From: Fischerella sp. JS2
GTDB taxonomy: Bacteria > Cyanobacteriota > Cyanobacteriia > Cyanobacteriales > Nostocaceae
DNA length: 64,000 nucleotides
Assembly: GCF_032393985.1 (NCBI RefSeq)
Contig: NZ_CP135918.1
Coordinates: forward strand, 6,077,724 to 6,141,723
Direction: 5' to 3'
Position numbers and translations under genes: made by a program. The notes below the pieces were generated by a model. That model saw only the letters and a program-made list of their open reading frames with translations, did not search any database and was not told the DNA's origin. This document shows positions 37,509 through 46,612 of the stretch, in pieces; position 1 is the first letter of the stretch, and the number at the start of each line of letters is the position of its first letter.

Positions 37509-39209
37509 TTACTTAGTATTAATCCCAAACACTGATCCAACTGTAGACTTAATCGAACCCCAGCTATCTTTGACAGTTTGAGCGATCGGATGCTTAGTCT
37601 GCAAGAATACCCGTGCACAGTTGCGTCCAGGCATTCCTGAAATAGAACCACCAGGGTGAGTTCCCGCACCAGTCAAGAATAAATTTTCGATTGGTGTTTT
37701 ATAGTTTGCTATTTCCGGTAAAGGACGGAAAAATACCATTTGATCAAGTGTCATATCAACATGGTAATAATTTCCTTTATATGCACCCAATCTTTCACCC
37801 AATTCTGCTGGGCTTTCCACACGACGGGCAATAGTGGCATTTTTCACATTCGGTGCATAGTCTGCCAATTTATCTATTACCCGATCAGCAACTTTGTTTT
37901 TCAATTCATCTGTCCAACCTGTGCCATTTAAACCTGTACCTTCTGCACCAGCGATTTGATAGGGGGCAAAAAACTCAATCCATGCAGTATGTTTACCTGG
38001 TGGTGCCATTGATGGATCTAACATTGTTGGCACTACTAAGTACATTGATGGATCAGAGTCGGGAATTTCTCCCAAGGTACATTTACTGTGGGCTTGTTCC
38101 ACGTGAGAAACTGAATCTGCAATTAATACAGAACCAATTAGATATTTGTCTTTATGTTCGTGGTGTTCAAAGCGCAGTGGTTCGTTTAATGCCAAGTCAA
38201 TCTTGAGGATGGTTTCGTTATTGTTAACTATGCGCCGTTCTAATCTTTCTCGTAAATCCGCATCAGCAGCATCTACATCACTTTCATCCATCAATTGTAA
38301 AAATAGTCTTTTGGCATCAATGTTAGAAATTACCCCGTGTTTAGCGCGATACACTGTCCCATTTGCTACTTCCACACCTACAGCACGACCGTCATCAATC
38401 AACACTTTATTAACATGCTGATCGGTTAGAATTACACCACCTAAGCTTCTGACTAAGTTTACCAAAGCTTGTACCAAAGCACCTGTACCACCACGAGGTC
38501 TGGCCATGCCGGGATCATGACGCATTGCCATCATAATTGCCCCAATTGCAATGGTTTTTTGCGAAGGTGGCGCACCCAGTTCAGAAGCAAGTCTAGCTAA
38601 GGGTGCTTTGAGAAATTCCTCATCAAACCACTCATTAAGCAGATCCTCAGCGCTGGTTAACATGTTGCGAATAAAATCTAGCGTTTTATTAGGAGAACCA
38701 ATTACTGAGAATAAATCTTTGATTTTGGTGACGTCGTAGTTACCAAGAATATCTAAAATCGACTTGGGTGGTGCGTTAAACATCGGAATCATTGCACCTA
38801 ATGCCCGTTGCCAATACTCTGTAAATTCTCTGTACTTTTTAGCGTCACGTTCGTTGTAACGGGCGATTTCTGCACAAGTCTTATCCAAAGACCTATGACC
38901 TAAAAAATATTTACCATCTGGATGAGGACAAAATACGACTGGATCACATTTAAGGTACTCCAAACCATATTTTTCTAGTTCTAGTTCTTCAACTACTGGT
39001 CCAAGATGAATAAACTCGTGGTCAATCGCACATAGGTTAAATTTAAATCCTGGTGCTTCTTGTGGTAAGCATTCTTCTGTAGTTGCTGCGCCTCCTGGAA
39101 CAGAGCGTTTTTCTAGTAATAGAACACTATACCCTGCTTTCAATAAATAGGCAGCACAAACTAGTCCATTGTGTCCTGCACCAATAATTACAACATCGTA
39201 CTCTTGCAT
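37509..39209 (-). CDS. Carotenoid oxidoreductase, CrtO-like
   Basis: A 566-residue FAD enzyme of the phytoene desaturase superfamily. The N-terminal DVVIIGAGHNGLVCAAYLL is the FAD fold, with VPGGAATTEECLP after it; ARPRGGTGALVQALVNLVRS is the middle signature and LFLTGAGTHPGGSISGMPGRN the C-terminal one. Length and these motifs fit CrtO-type beta-carotene ketolase, which makes echinenone; other members of the same clade cannot be excluded. It is a single gene; upstream lies an element-rich spacer. Confidence 0.75.
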   Translation of the reverse strand: MQEYDVVIIGAGHNGLVCAAYLLKAGYSVLLLEKRSVPGGAATTEECLPQEAPGFKFNLCAIDHEFIHLGPVVEELELEKYGLEYLKCDPVVFCPHPDGKYFLGHRSLDKTCAEIARYNERDAKKYREFTEYWQRALGAMIPMFNAPPKSILDILGNYDVTKIKDLFSVIGSPNKTLDFIRNMLTSAEDLLNEWFDEEFLKAPLARLASELGAPPSQKTIAIGAIMMAMRHDPGMARPRGGTGALVQALVNLVRSLGGVILTDQHVNKVLIDDGRAVGVEVANGTVYRAKHGVISNIDAKRLFLQLMDESDVDAADADLRERLERRIVNNNETILKIDLALNEPLRFEHHEHKDKYLIGSVLIADSVSHVEQAHSKCTLGEIPDSDPSMYLVVPTMLDPSMAPPGKHTAWIEFFAPYQIAGAEGTGLNGTGWTDELKNKVADRVIDKLADYAPNVKNATIARRVESPAELGERLGAYKGNYYHVDMTLDQMVFFRPLPEIANYKTPIENLFLTGAGTHPGGSISGMPGRNCARVFLQTKHPIAQTVKDSWGSIKSTVGSVFGINTK

Positions 39210-39507
39210 AGTGAGAGTTTTAGATATGAATATCTTTTCAATGTTAGAAACACGTTACAAATCTTACATCACTCAACAGTTATAAAAATTCAGAGTTGAT
39301 TAAAAATCTTTAGACAGATGATTTTTGATAGTGATAAAAAAATAATGATTACTTTTTTTAGCTTCAAAACCTAATTTCAGTTCTTTGTGTTCTCTAGAGA
39401 AGCTGATAACAGTCTATAATAATTAATTTTTCGATATATATTATCCATAAACATTAGATAATTAAATACTTTTTCAACGCACAAACAATTATTTTTGATT
39501 ATGTGTA

Positions 39508-39531
39508 ATATCAAGTTCGGATAATCACTTT
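39508..39531. repeat. Solo left end of ATATCAAGTTCG element
   Basis: ATATCAAGTTCGG plus TAATCACTT repeats the left end of the element at 28058 with one change. No matching right end is present within 200 bases. Confidence 0.6.
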
Positions 39532-39590
39532 ATATTTCTACTGCGATGCTCTAAACAAAAAATCTTTGACCATCGCAATTATTTAGCTAG

Positions 39591-39681
39591 TAGACCTCTT
39601 GCATGAATTATAAAACCCCCCTTAGTCCCCCTGTTAGCACTTGGGGTTAGGGTGGGTAAAAATATTTGTGCAAGAGGTCTA
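39591..39681. mobile_element. 91-bp element with TAGACCTCTTGCA inverted ends
   Basis: TAGACCTCTTGCA at 39591-39603 is perfectly matched in reverse by TGCAAGAGGTCTA at 39669-39681. The interior has C-rich and G-rich segments that can pair. No coding capacity; a diverged copy lies at 55145. Confidence 0.7.
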
Positions 39682-39790
39682 ATATCAAAAATCAAAATTC
39701 TAGTTTAAAGGGTTAAAGCCTCTACTAATACCAATTTGAAAAAAGAATGCGACAGATGGTAAAAATAGACAGAAGTAGCATTCAGGGTAT

Positions 39791-40300
39791 GTGATGGTAG
39801 GGGTAACACAGATCGAGATAGTTGATAGTGTCGAGGAACTAGAGAAGTTGCTCAGACATCAAAAACAGTCTCGGAGCAAAGAACGTATACAAGCCCTATA
39901 TCTGATTAAAGGGCAAGAAATGAGTGTAAGTGAGATTGCTAAAATCTTGGGAAAACATCGAGCTACAGTACATCGATGGTTGGCAGATTATCGAGAAGGA
40001 GGAATTGAGGCGGTTGTTGAATTTGGAACGAGTTCAGGTCGAAAAAGAGCAATACCAGATTGGGCTGTATCGAGTTTGAAAAAACAACTCGAACAACCAG
40101 AAGGTGGGTTTCAACGGTACACACAAATACAACATTGGTTAGAAAAAACCTTGGGTGTGCAAGCTGAGTACGCAACTGTACATCATCTGGCACGTTACAG
40201 GCTCAAAGCCAAGCTGAAAGTCCCACGTCCGCGTAACCGAAAACAGGACGAAGAAAAACTAGAGTCTTTTAAAAAAAACTCGGTGATGACTTGCAATTAA
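39791..40300 (+). CDS. IS630 transposase, N-terminal frame
   Basis: 169 codons with a helix-turn-helix (MSVSEIAKILGKHRATVHRW) and a second winged-helix part (GGFQRYTQIQHWLEKTLG). The frame ends soon after an A8 run. At A AAA AAC (40273-40279), a canonical slippery heptamer, a -1 shift would join the catalytic frame and yield about 358 residues. Confidence 0.85.
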   Translation: MMVGVTQIEIVDSVEELEKLLRHQKQSRSKERIQALYLIKGQEMSVSEIAKILGKHRATVHRWLADYREGGIEAVVEFGTSSGRKRAIPDWAVSSLKKQLEQPEGGFQRYTQIQHWLEKTLGVQAEYATVHHLARYRLKAKLKVPRPRNRKQDEEKLESFKKNSVMTCN

Positions 40301-40866
40301 TTGCTCAATACAGTGCCATTATCTTGCCCCAGTACGAAAATATTCGTTATTTTGTACAAGATGAGAGTCGATTTGGACTCAAAACCATTGAAGGACGTAA
40401 AATTACTCTTCCCGGAGTTAAGCCTATTGGTGATTGGCAGTGGCAATTTAAAGCGTTCTGGCTATATGGAGCAGTTGAACCACTTACTGGGGAAAGTTTA
40501 TTTTGGCAGTTTTCTCATGTTGATACCGAATGCTACCAACAATTTTTGAACGAGTTCGCTGCCTGTTATCCCAAATCACTTAACATTCTCCAAGTTGATA
40601 ACGGCTTATTTCATAAAGCTAAACGTTTACAAATTCCAGAGAATATTGTTCTTTTGTTCCAGCCTGCTCATTCTCCTGAACTGAATCCCATAGAGCGCGT
40701 TTGGGAATATCTCAAGCAAGACTTGAAATGGGAGCTATTTGATCACCTGGAGCATCTGCAAACCAAGGTTGCTCAACTCCTAGCTCTCCTCACTCCTCAA
40801 ATTGCTGCTTCTTTGACTGGTTATGACTTCATCCTCAATGCCTTATCTGTCGCAAACATTTTTTGA
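40291..40866 (+). CDS. IS630 transposase, catalytic frame
   Basis: 191 codons carrying the DDE domain: VQDESRFGL (first Asp), LNILQVDNGLFHKA (second Asp) and SPELNPIERVWEYLK (Glu). The nominal TTG start is probably not used; translation most likely comes from the -1 shift at 40273. The stop at 40866 touches the right inverted repeat. The catalytic residues look intact, so the copy may be active. Confidence 0.85.
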   Translation: MQLIAQYSAIILPQYENIRYFVQDESRFGLKTIEGRKITLPGVKPIGDWQWQFKAFWLYGAVEPLTGESLFWQFSHVDTECYQQFLNEFAACYPKSLNILQVDNGLFHKAKRLQIPENIVLLFQPAHSPELNPIERVWEYLKQDLKWELFDHLEHLQTKVAQLLALLTPQIAASLTGYDFILNALSVANIF

Positions 40867-40887
40867 ATTGGTATAATAATCTCACTC

Positions 40888-40915
40888 AAAATAAAACCCC
40901 ACCTTTAAGGTGGGG
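40888..40915 (-). terminator. Terminator of psbD
   Basis: On the minus strand CCCCACC pairs with GGTGGGG around TTAAA and is followed by TTTTATTTT. It begins 41 bases after the psbD stop and lies between psbD and the IS630 copy. Confidence 0.85.
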
Positions 40916-40955
40916 AGATACTTTTAGTTATGAAAGATTGAAAAACACACGTCGA

Positions 40956-42011
40956 TTACAGAGCGTTACCACGAGGTAATACCTCCTCAGGGAACACAAA
41001 TTTCTCGTGTGGCTGATCTTGAGGAGCCATCCAAGCACGGATACCCTCGTTCAGCAAAATGTTTTTGGTATAGAAGGTTTCAAATTCGGGGTCTTCAGCA
41101 GCCCGTAGTTCTTGAGAAACGAAGTCGTAAGCCCGCAGGTTCAACGCCAAGCCAACGATGCCGATCGCACTCATCCATAAACCAGTCACTGGCACAAACA
41201 ACATGAAGAAGTGTAACCAGCGCTTGTTGGAGAAAGCAATCCCGAAAATCTGAGACCAGAAACGGTTTGCTGTCACCATTGAGTAGGTTTCTTCTGCTTG
41301 GGTGGGGTTGAAAGCACGGAAGGTGTTTGCCCCTTCACCATCTTCAAACAGCGTGTTTTCTACTGTTGCACCGTGAATTGCACACAACAGCGCACCACCC
41401 AATACACCCGCTACTCCCATCATGTGGAACGGGTTGAGTGTCCAGTTGTGGAATCCTTGTAAGAACAGTAAGAAACGGAAGATTGCTGCGACTCCAAAGC
41501 TGGGTGCAAAGAACCAACTCGACTGTCCCAATGGGTACATCAAGAATACAGATACGAATACCGCGATGGGAGCAGAAAAGGCTATGGCGTTGTAAGGACG
41601 AATTCCCACTAACCGAGCAATTTCAAATTGACGCAGCATAAAGCCTATCAATCCAAATGCTCCGTGCAGCGCTACGAATGTCCACAATCCACCCAATTGA
41701 CACCAACGCGTGAAGTCTCCTTGCGCTTCTGGACCCCACAACAGCAGCAATGAGTGTCCCATTGCGTCTGCTGGTGTTGATACTGCTACTGTTAAGAAGT
41801 TACAGCCTTCTAAGTAAGAAGATGCTAAGCCGTGGGTGTACCAACTGGTGACGAAGGTTGTACCGGTCAGCCATCCCCCCAGTGCTAGGTACGCACAAGG
41901 GAATAGCAATAAACCAGACCATCCTACGAATACGAAGCGATCGCGCTTCAACCAGTCGTCGAGAACGTCAAACCACCCTCTGGTAGTACTACGTCCAATT
42001 GCGATGGTCAT
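40956..42011 (-). CDS. psbD: Photosystem II D2 protein
   Basis: A 351-residue reaction-centre protein, full length. The histidines that bind the special chlorophyll and non-haem iron are in [22 protein letters not shown] and [26 protein letters not shown] is the quinone-site region. No psbC follows: after the stop come a terminator and an IS630 copy. In cyanobacteria the second psbD copy is often monocistronic, while the main one overlaps psbC, so this is probably the psbD2-type gene. Confidence 0.98.
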   Translation of the reverse strand: MTIAIGRSTTRGWFDVLDDWLKRDRFVFVGWSGLLLFPCAYLALGGWLTGTTFVTSWYTHGLASSYLEGCNFLTVAVSTPADAMGHSLLLLWGPEAQGDFTRWCQLGGLWTFVALHGAFGLIGFMLRQFEIARLVGIRPYNAIAFSAPIAVFVSVFLMYPLGQSSWFFAPSFGVAAIFRFLLFLQGFHNWTLNPFHMMGVAGVLGGALLCAIHGATVENTLFEDGEGANTFRAFNPTQAEETYSMVTANRFWSQIFGIAFSNKRWLHFFMLFVPVTGLWMSAIGIVGLALNLRAYDFVSQELRAAEDPEFETFYTKNILLNEGIRAWMAPQDQPHEKFVFPEEVLPRGNAL

Positions 42012-42480
42012 TAGATCAAATCTCCAAAACTTTATAAGTACAGGTTTTTAACCTCTGTATTATAGACTGCCAAATTTTTGGCTGACTATAAAACAGAATG
42101 TAAACTAGGTTGTCAATCTAGTTTACAAATTTTTACTCTCTCTAATCATATTATGTGTTCTTCGCTAATTTTTCCAGGGGTTTTTTAACTGAACTTAATC
42201 TTTGCTAACTAATTTACTAAAATAAAAATATAAATTAATTTAAATTTTAAATATTGATTAATCTCTATTTTGTATTGTTTAGTTAGTAGTTAATAGTTAG
42301 TAGTGAGTTGTTAGTAATTTCCAATGCCTACTCCCCCTATCTCCCCATCTCCCCACACTCCCCACTGCCCCTAATCCCCACTCCCTTGGGGGAGTGGGGG
42401 CCGGTGAGTTCCCCACACTCCTCAATCCCCCACCTTCTTCAAGCTAGAATTAGACCTACAGTTAAATAAATTAAAGCTAA
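42012..42480. other. Spacer with C-rich hairpin
   Basis: No gene in about 470 bases. The psbD promoter must lie in 42012-42200. Bases 42330-42430 are C/T-rich with a strong hairpin, CCCCACTCCC (42376-42385) against GGGAGTGGGG (42390-42399), just upstream of the UPF0367 gene. Confidence 0.5.
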
Positions 42481-42753
42481 ATGTTTACCATCGATTTAAC
42501 CGTAAGAAATACTCCCTTCCCCATTTCGGTACAGCGTAAGACAGCTGAAGACGCAGAGGCTGTTTATCAGTTAATTTTGGCAGCAATGTCTTCTGGTAAG
42601 CCTGAGATCGTAGAACTCAAATGTGAAGGTAAAACAGAGAGAAAAATCGCCGTTCGTGCTAGTGAAATCTCCGGAGTGCAGGTAACACAGAAAGACAGTG
42701 CAACTACTGCTAGTGGTAGACCACCTGGTTTCTTTGCCCTTACCTCTGAATAA
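42481..42753 (+). CDS. UPF0367 family protein
   Basis: A 90-residue cyanobacterial protein of the UPF0367 family, function unknown. Conserved features are FTIDLTVRNTPFPISVQRK, the central IVELKCEGKTERKIAV and the C-terminal ASGRPPGFFAL. No membrane segment. It precedes the ECF-type ATPase gene by 16 bases on the same strand, so the two are probably co-transcribed. Confidence 0.78.
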   Translation: MFTIDLTVRNTPFPISVQRKTAEDAEAVYQLILAAMSSGKPEIVELKCEGKTERKIAVRASEISGVQVTQKDSATTASGRPPGFFALTSE

Positions 42754-42769
42754 AGAGATGATTTAAACA

Positions 42770-43441
42770 ATGGCGGAACTAGGTATTAAGGTAAAAGACT
42801 TAAACTTCAGCTGGCCTTCTGGAGAGAAAGTAATTAAATCTTGCTCTATCGAAGTACCCAAAGGAGAATTTTGGATGCTTTTGGGTACAAATGGTAGCGG
42901 AAAATCAACACTGCTGAGACTTTTAGCAGGGTTGTTAGCACCCCAATCTGGTGAGATTGGGGTTTTGCATCCGGTGGGCTTTGTTTTCCAAAATCCTGAC
43001 CATCAATTGGTAATGCCTACTGTCGGTGCTGATATTGCTTTTGGGCTAGTGGAAGAAAAATTAACACTACCTGCTATCAGAGCTAGGGTTGAGGAAGCAT
43101 TAGCAGCAGTAAATTTATTAGGACTGCAAAGACGTCCGATCTATGCTTTGAGTGGAGGACAAAAACAGCGAGTGGCGATCGCAGGTGCTTTAGCTCGTCA
43201 CTGTGCAGTTTTACTACTAGATGAACCCACTGCCTTACTTGATCCAGATAGTCAACTAGAATTGGTGGCTAGTGTCCGCAAACTGGTTAAAACTCGGGGT
43301 ATTACAGCCTTATGGGTTACTCATCGCTTAGATGAATTAAATTACTGTGACGGCGCTTTTTTGCTAGAAAGAGGTTCCTTGATAGACAAGGGAGAAGTTC
43401 AACGTCTCAAACAGCGTCTGATGCAGTTACACACAGATTAG
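42770..43441 (+). CDS. ECF-type ABC transporter ATPase
   Basis: A 223-residue ATPase with Walker A GTNGSGKST, Q-loop VFQNPDHQLVMPTVGADIAFGL, signature YALSGGQKQR and Walker B VLLLDEPTALLDP. The 'QNPDHQ' loop is typical of energy-coupling (CbiO/EcfA) ATPases that drive vitamin or metal uptake. No permease or substrate component lies nearby, so it probably works with proteins encoded elsewhere. The TAG stop (43439) is part of a 12-bp direct repeat flanking an inserted element. Confidence 0.87.
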   Translation: MAELGIKVKDLNFSWPSGEKVIKSCSIEVPKGEFWMLLGTNGSGKSTLLRLLAGLLAPQSGEIGVLHPVGFVFQNPDHQLVMPTVGADIAFGLVEEKLTLPAIRARVEEALAAVNLLGLQRRPIYALSGGQKQRVAIAGALARHCAVLLLDEPTALLDPDSQLELVASVRKLVKTRGITALWVTHRLDELNYCDGAFLLERGSLIDKGEVQRLKQRLMQLHTD

Positions 43442-43450
43442 GGATAGGGA

Positions 43451-43577
43451 GCAGTACTTCTCGGATACATATATTTTACTTTCATCTGTGTCTGGAAAAG
43501 GTAAAAGGTGAAGGGGTAAGGGGTGTTCATTTCACCCCTTGCCCTTTTCCCTTTGCCCTTTAACCGAGAAGTATTGC
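43451..43577. mobile_element. 127-bp foldback element with 12-bp flanking duplication
   Basis: GCAGTACTTCTCGG at the left and CCGAGAAGTATTGC at the right pair with one mismatch; the middle adds AAGGGGTAAGGGGTG against CACCCCTTGCCCTT. TAGGGATAGGGA occurs immediately before (43439-43450) and after (43578-43589), which looks like a target-site duplication. No coding capacity. It could also act as a terminator for the upstream gene. Confidence 0.7.
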
Positions 43578-43822
43578 TAGGGATAGGGAAATAGGAATAA
43601 AGGTTAAAAGACAAAAGTAGAAATTTCTCTTCGTTTAGTTGTTAATTTGACTTTTAAGTTAACTTTAGCTCCTTGCCTCTTGTTCCTATGCCCTGATATA
43701 GGCAATTTTTGTGAAGCTATTGCGTTTTTTAATTTTGTAACATAGTGTTACAAGGGATCATTGAATTACTATAAAAGTTATGAATGAATTTTGTTAACTC
43801 TAGATAATTGTGATTAAAAACC

Positions 43823-44374
43823 ATGTCCCGTTCCTTACCCCAAGCCGTTTTCTTAGTAGACGGCTACAACATTATAGGCACTTGGTCTTGTCTAAAAAGA
43901 ACCCGTGACCAAGCCGGACTAGAAGCGGCGCGCTGGGAATTGATAGAAGCTTTGACCGATTACAGCGCATTTCAAGGCTATGAGACACAAATAGTGTTTG
44001 ATGCTCAGTATCAAAATGCTAGTAGTAACAAAGAAGTTATTACAGAACTTGTATCTGTCTATTATACTGATTTCGGTCAAACAGCAGACACGTATATTGA
44101 AAAAGCCTGTGCATCTTTGCGTCCTGCCATAGCTCAATCTTTAATTTCTCGCATGATTGTTGCCACCTCAGACCGCGCCCAGCAACTGATGGTACAGGGG
44201 TACGGGGCAGAATGGTTATCAGCACAGCAGTTATGTTACGAAGTGCAAGCCACAGTTTGTCGGGTGCGGCAAAGGTATCAACCACGCAAAAAATCCAATA
44301 GTAGATTTTTAGCTAATTCTATTGATGCCAAAGCAAGACAGCGCCTAGCTGAACTGCGAATGGGATTAAAGTAG
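43823..44374 (+). CDS. NYN-domain ribonuclease-like protein (YacP/Rae1)
   Basis: A 183-residue protein of the YacP family. The NYN (PIN-like) acidic residues are in FLVDGYNIIGTW, DYSAFQGYETQIVFDAQY, TADTYIEKA and MIVATSDRAQQ. In Bacillus the homologue Rae1 cuts mRNA on the ribosome; that role here is inferred. The C-terminal RQRYQPRKKSNSRF region is basic. It stands alone before tRNA-Asn. Confidence 0.88.
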   Translation: MSRSLPQAVFLVDGYNIIGTWSCLKRTRDQAGLEAARWELIEALTDYSAFQGYETQIVFDAQYQNASSNKEVITELVSVYYTDFGQTADTYIEKACASLRPAIAQSLISRMIVATSDRAQQLMVQGYGAEWLSAQQLCYEVQATVCRVRQRYQPRKKSNSRFLANSIDAKARQRLAELRMGLK

Positions 44375-44553
44375 ATTGTTCACACAAATCAAATCTTAAC
44401 CTTTTCTCTGGCTGGGAGTCTGAGTTGATTGAGTGTTGGCAAAAATTTAAATTCAAGTTGCCATTAAACACACTCACAAAATTTTTGGAAAAATTTTTCC
44501 GAAAGTACTTGCCAATTCTTATAACTTGGTATTACTATTATTAATCGTGACGT

Positions 44554-44625
44554 TCCTCAGTAGCTCAGTGGTAGAGCGGTCGGCTGTTAACCGATTGGTC
44601 GCAGGTTCGAATCCTGCCTGGGGAG
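44554..44625 (+). tRNA. tRNA-Asn (GTT)
   Basis: A 72-nt cloverleaf with acceptor TCCTCAG/CTGGGGA (one T-G pair), anticodon stem CGGCT.../...ACCG with loop containing GTT, and T-arm GCAGGTTCGAATCCTGC. CCA is not encoded. The aminotransferase gene begins 28 bases downstream. Confidence 0.95.
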
Positions 44626-44652
44626 TTAAAAATAAAGGATAAAAGTTAAAGG

Positions 44653-45870
44653 ATGAAGGATAAAGAGAGAGTTTCATACTTCAGCTTTAGTACTTCATGC
44701 TTCAAAGATTTATGGTCGTTTGATCCAAAAGTAACTTTTCTCAATCATGGCTCCTTTGGTGCTTGTCCGATCGCAGTTTTATCATTTCAGCAACAGTTGC
44801 GATCGCAACTCGAACAGGAACCATTACGATTTTTCACCAGGGAGTGGGAACCACTGTTAGATGGAGCTAAAAGCAAATTAGCGGCATTTGTCGGTACTGA
44901 TGTAGAAGATGTGGTATTTGTCCCCAATGCAACTACTGGTATAAATTCCGTATTGCGTTCCCTAATTTTTCATCCTGGAGATGAAATACTCACAACCAAC
45001 CACGAATACAACGCCTGTCGTAATGCACTTGATTTTATCGCCAGTCGTACAGGGGCAAAGGTGGTAGTTGCTCAGATTCCTTTTCCCCTCGATTCGCCTC
45101 AGCAAGTTGTAGAAGCAGTAATAGAGCGAGTTTCATCCAAAACACAATTAGCACTGCTAGATCATGTCACAAGTCAAACAGCATTAATCTTTCCTCTACA
45201 GGAGTTGGTGCAACAATTGCAAACCAGGGGTGTGGACACACTTGTAGATGGCGCTCATGCGCCAGGAATGATACCCTTAAATTTGCGAGAAATTGGCGCA
45301 ACTTATTACACAGGAAATTGCCACAAATGGCTGTGTGCGCCCAAAGGAGCAGCCTTTTTATATGTGCAACGGGATAAACAACCAGAAATTCGTCCCTTGA
45401 CAATTAGCCACGGTGCGAACTCCCCACGCACTGATAAAAGTCGCTTTCAATTGGAGTTTGATTGGATGGGGACAGATGATCCCACCGCGTATATGTGCGT
45501 ACCAGAAGCGATCGCATTTTTGGGTTCGCTGTTACCTGGTGGTTGGGATGAATTGAGACAGCGCAATCACCAATTAGCATTACAAGCCAGACAGCTACTT
45601 TGTGAAACACTGGAAGTTTTGCCACCCTGCCCAGAAGAGATGATTGGTTCAATGGCTATTGTACCAATGCCTATCGCTTTAGAAAACCGCAATTTTTTAT
45701 CTATACGTGATGAGTTATTTGATCGGTTTTCTATTCAGGTGCAAGTGCTTCCTTGGCAGGAGACACCGAAATTACTACTGAGGATTTCCGCACAAATTTA
45801 CAACACGATAGAGGAGTATGAGTATTTAGGGAAAACGCTGAGAGAATTGATTGCTGAAAGTGGTGGTTAG
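44653..45870 (+). CDS. Class V aminotransferase (isopenicillin-N-epimerase-like)
   Basis: A 405-residue PLP enzyme. Signatures: VTFLNHGSFGACP near the N-terminus, FVPNATTGINSVLRS, VDGAHAPGM (Asp binding the cofactor) and TGNCHKWLCAPKGAAFL with the PLP lysine. The family includes IPN epimerase-like and cysteine desulfurase-like enzymes; the reaction is not clear. The start at 44653 lies close after tRNA-Asn. An IS1 copy lies 26 bases after the stop and does not disturb the gene. Confidence 0.87.
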   Translation: MKDKERVSYFSFSTSCFKDLWSFDPKVTFLNHGSFGACPIAVLSFQQQLRSQLEQEPLRFFTREWEPLLDGAKSKLAAFVGTDVEDVVFVPNATTGINSVLRSLIFHPGDEILTTNHEYNACRNALDFIASRTGAKVVVAQIPFPLDSPQQVVEAVIERVSSKTQLALLDHVTSQTALIFPLQELVQQLQTRGVDTLVDGAHAPGMIPLNLREIGATYYTGNCHKWLCAPKGAAFLYVQRDKQPEIRPLTISHGANSPRTDKSRFQLEFDWMGTDDPTAYMCVPEAIAFLGSLLPGGWDELRQRNHQLALQARQLLCETLEVLPPCPEEMIGSMAIVPMPIALENRNFLSIRDELFDRFSIQVQVLPWQETPKLLLRISAQIYNTIEEYEYLGKTLRELIAESGG

Positions 45871-45920
45871 CACCATTAGGATATGTCTACATTTTTGGCG
45901 TTGCTGAATAAAGGTATGTT

Positions 45921-46268
45921 TTAGGCAGGTAAGGGAACAGAACGATATTTGAGGTAGTGCAATAACAATCGAACAGAGTATCTCAGCATTTCCTCGGTTT
46001 TGGAATAACATAAAGTTTTACGATGAAGACGAGCCAAATAATGTCTAAGCCTTGTGTTTTCATTTTCGACTCGTGTCATGTAGGTCTTACTCACAATTTG
46101 GTCACCATCAGGAACAAAACAAGGGTAAACAGGGTATCCATCTGTGACGTAAAAATAACTCTGCCAACACTGGACAATGTTCCATAACTGTTGGAAAGTA
46201 GTCGAACTACGATCACCTAAAACCCAAGCAAGAATACCTTGAGTAAAGTGATTTACCGCCGTCCACAA
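45921..46268 (-). CDS. IS1 transposase catalytic frame (InsB-like)
   Basis: 115 codons with LGDRSSTTFQQLWNIV, YFYVTDGYPVYP and YMTRVENENTRLRHYLARLHRKT, the C-terminal catalytic part of IS1 transposases (DDE with the N-x-R region). It is out of frame with the upstream InsA-like frame by -1; an A8 run at 46279-46286 (minus strand) is the probable shift site, giving about 230 residues. Confidence 0.9.
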   Translation of the reverse strand: MWTAVNHFTQGILAWVLGDRSSTTFQQLWNIVQCWQSYFYVTDGYPVYPCFVPDGDQIVSKTYMTRVENENTRLRHYLARLHRKTLCYSKTEEMLRYSVRLLLHYLKYRSVPLPA

Positions 46269-46612
46269 CCAGATTTTATTTTTTTTGAACCAATAAATGT
46301 TTCTAATTCATCTAGTTCTCCCACCTGCGGAATTTCCTTTGAATTTGGTGTATCCGCCAATTGTGTACCCACTCGTTTAACCCAATGAATAATGGTAGTA
46401 TGATGAACGTTTTTCACCCTTTCAATTCCACGAAATCCCATACCATTGACGTACATTTTTAGGCATTCTTGTTTGATTTCATCCGAGTAGCCCCTGGGTG
46501 GTTTATAGACATCAATGAATTGACGACCACAATCACAGCAAATGTGATTCTGTTTACCTCTTTTCTTTCCATTCTTACGGTTATGACAAGATCCACAGCG
46601 TGGACATTCCAT
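46253..46612 (-). CDS. IS1 InsA-like frame
   Basis: 119 codons beginning with a zinc ribbon, MECPRCGSCHNRKNGKKRG and HICCDCGRQFID, then a helix-turn-helix (GIERVKNVHHTTIIHWVKR). The last 14 codons after the A8 run are probably read only when no frameshift occurs, producing the InsA-type repressor. It overlaps InsB by 16 bases. Confidence 0.9.
   Translation of the reverse strand: MECPRCGSCHNRKNGKKRGKQNHICCDCGRQFIDVYKPPRGYSDEIKQECLKMYVNGMGFRGIERVKNVHHTTIIHWVKRVGTQLADTPNSKEIPQVGELDELETFIGSKKIKSGCGRR

Larger units (their letters stand above)
39728..40874 (+). mobile_element. IS630-family insertion sequence
   Basis: About 1147 bp bounded by ATACCAATT and its reverse complement; both ends share a further internal match TGCGACAGAT. 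The TA preceding the left end fits the TA target preference of IS630; the exact right border is uncertain by a base or two. The transposase is in two overlapping frames with a frameshift signal. It lies just downstream of psbD. Confidence 0.85.
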
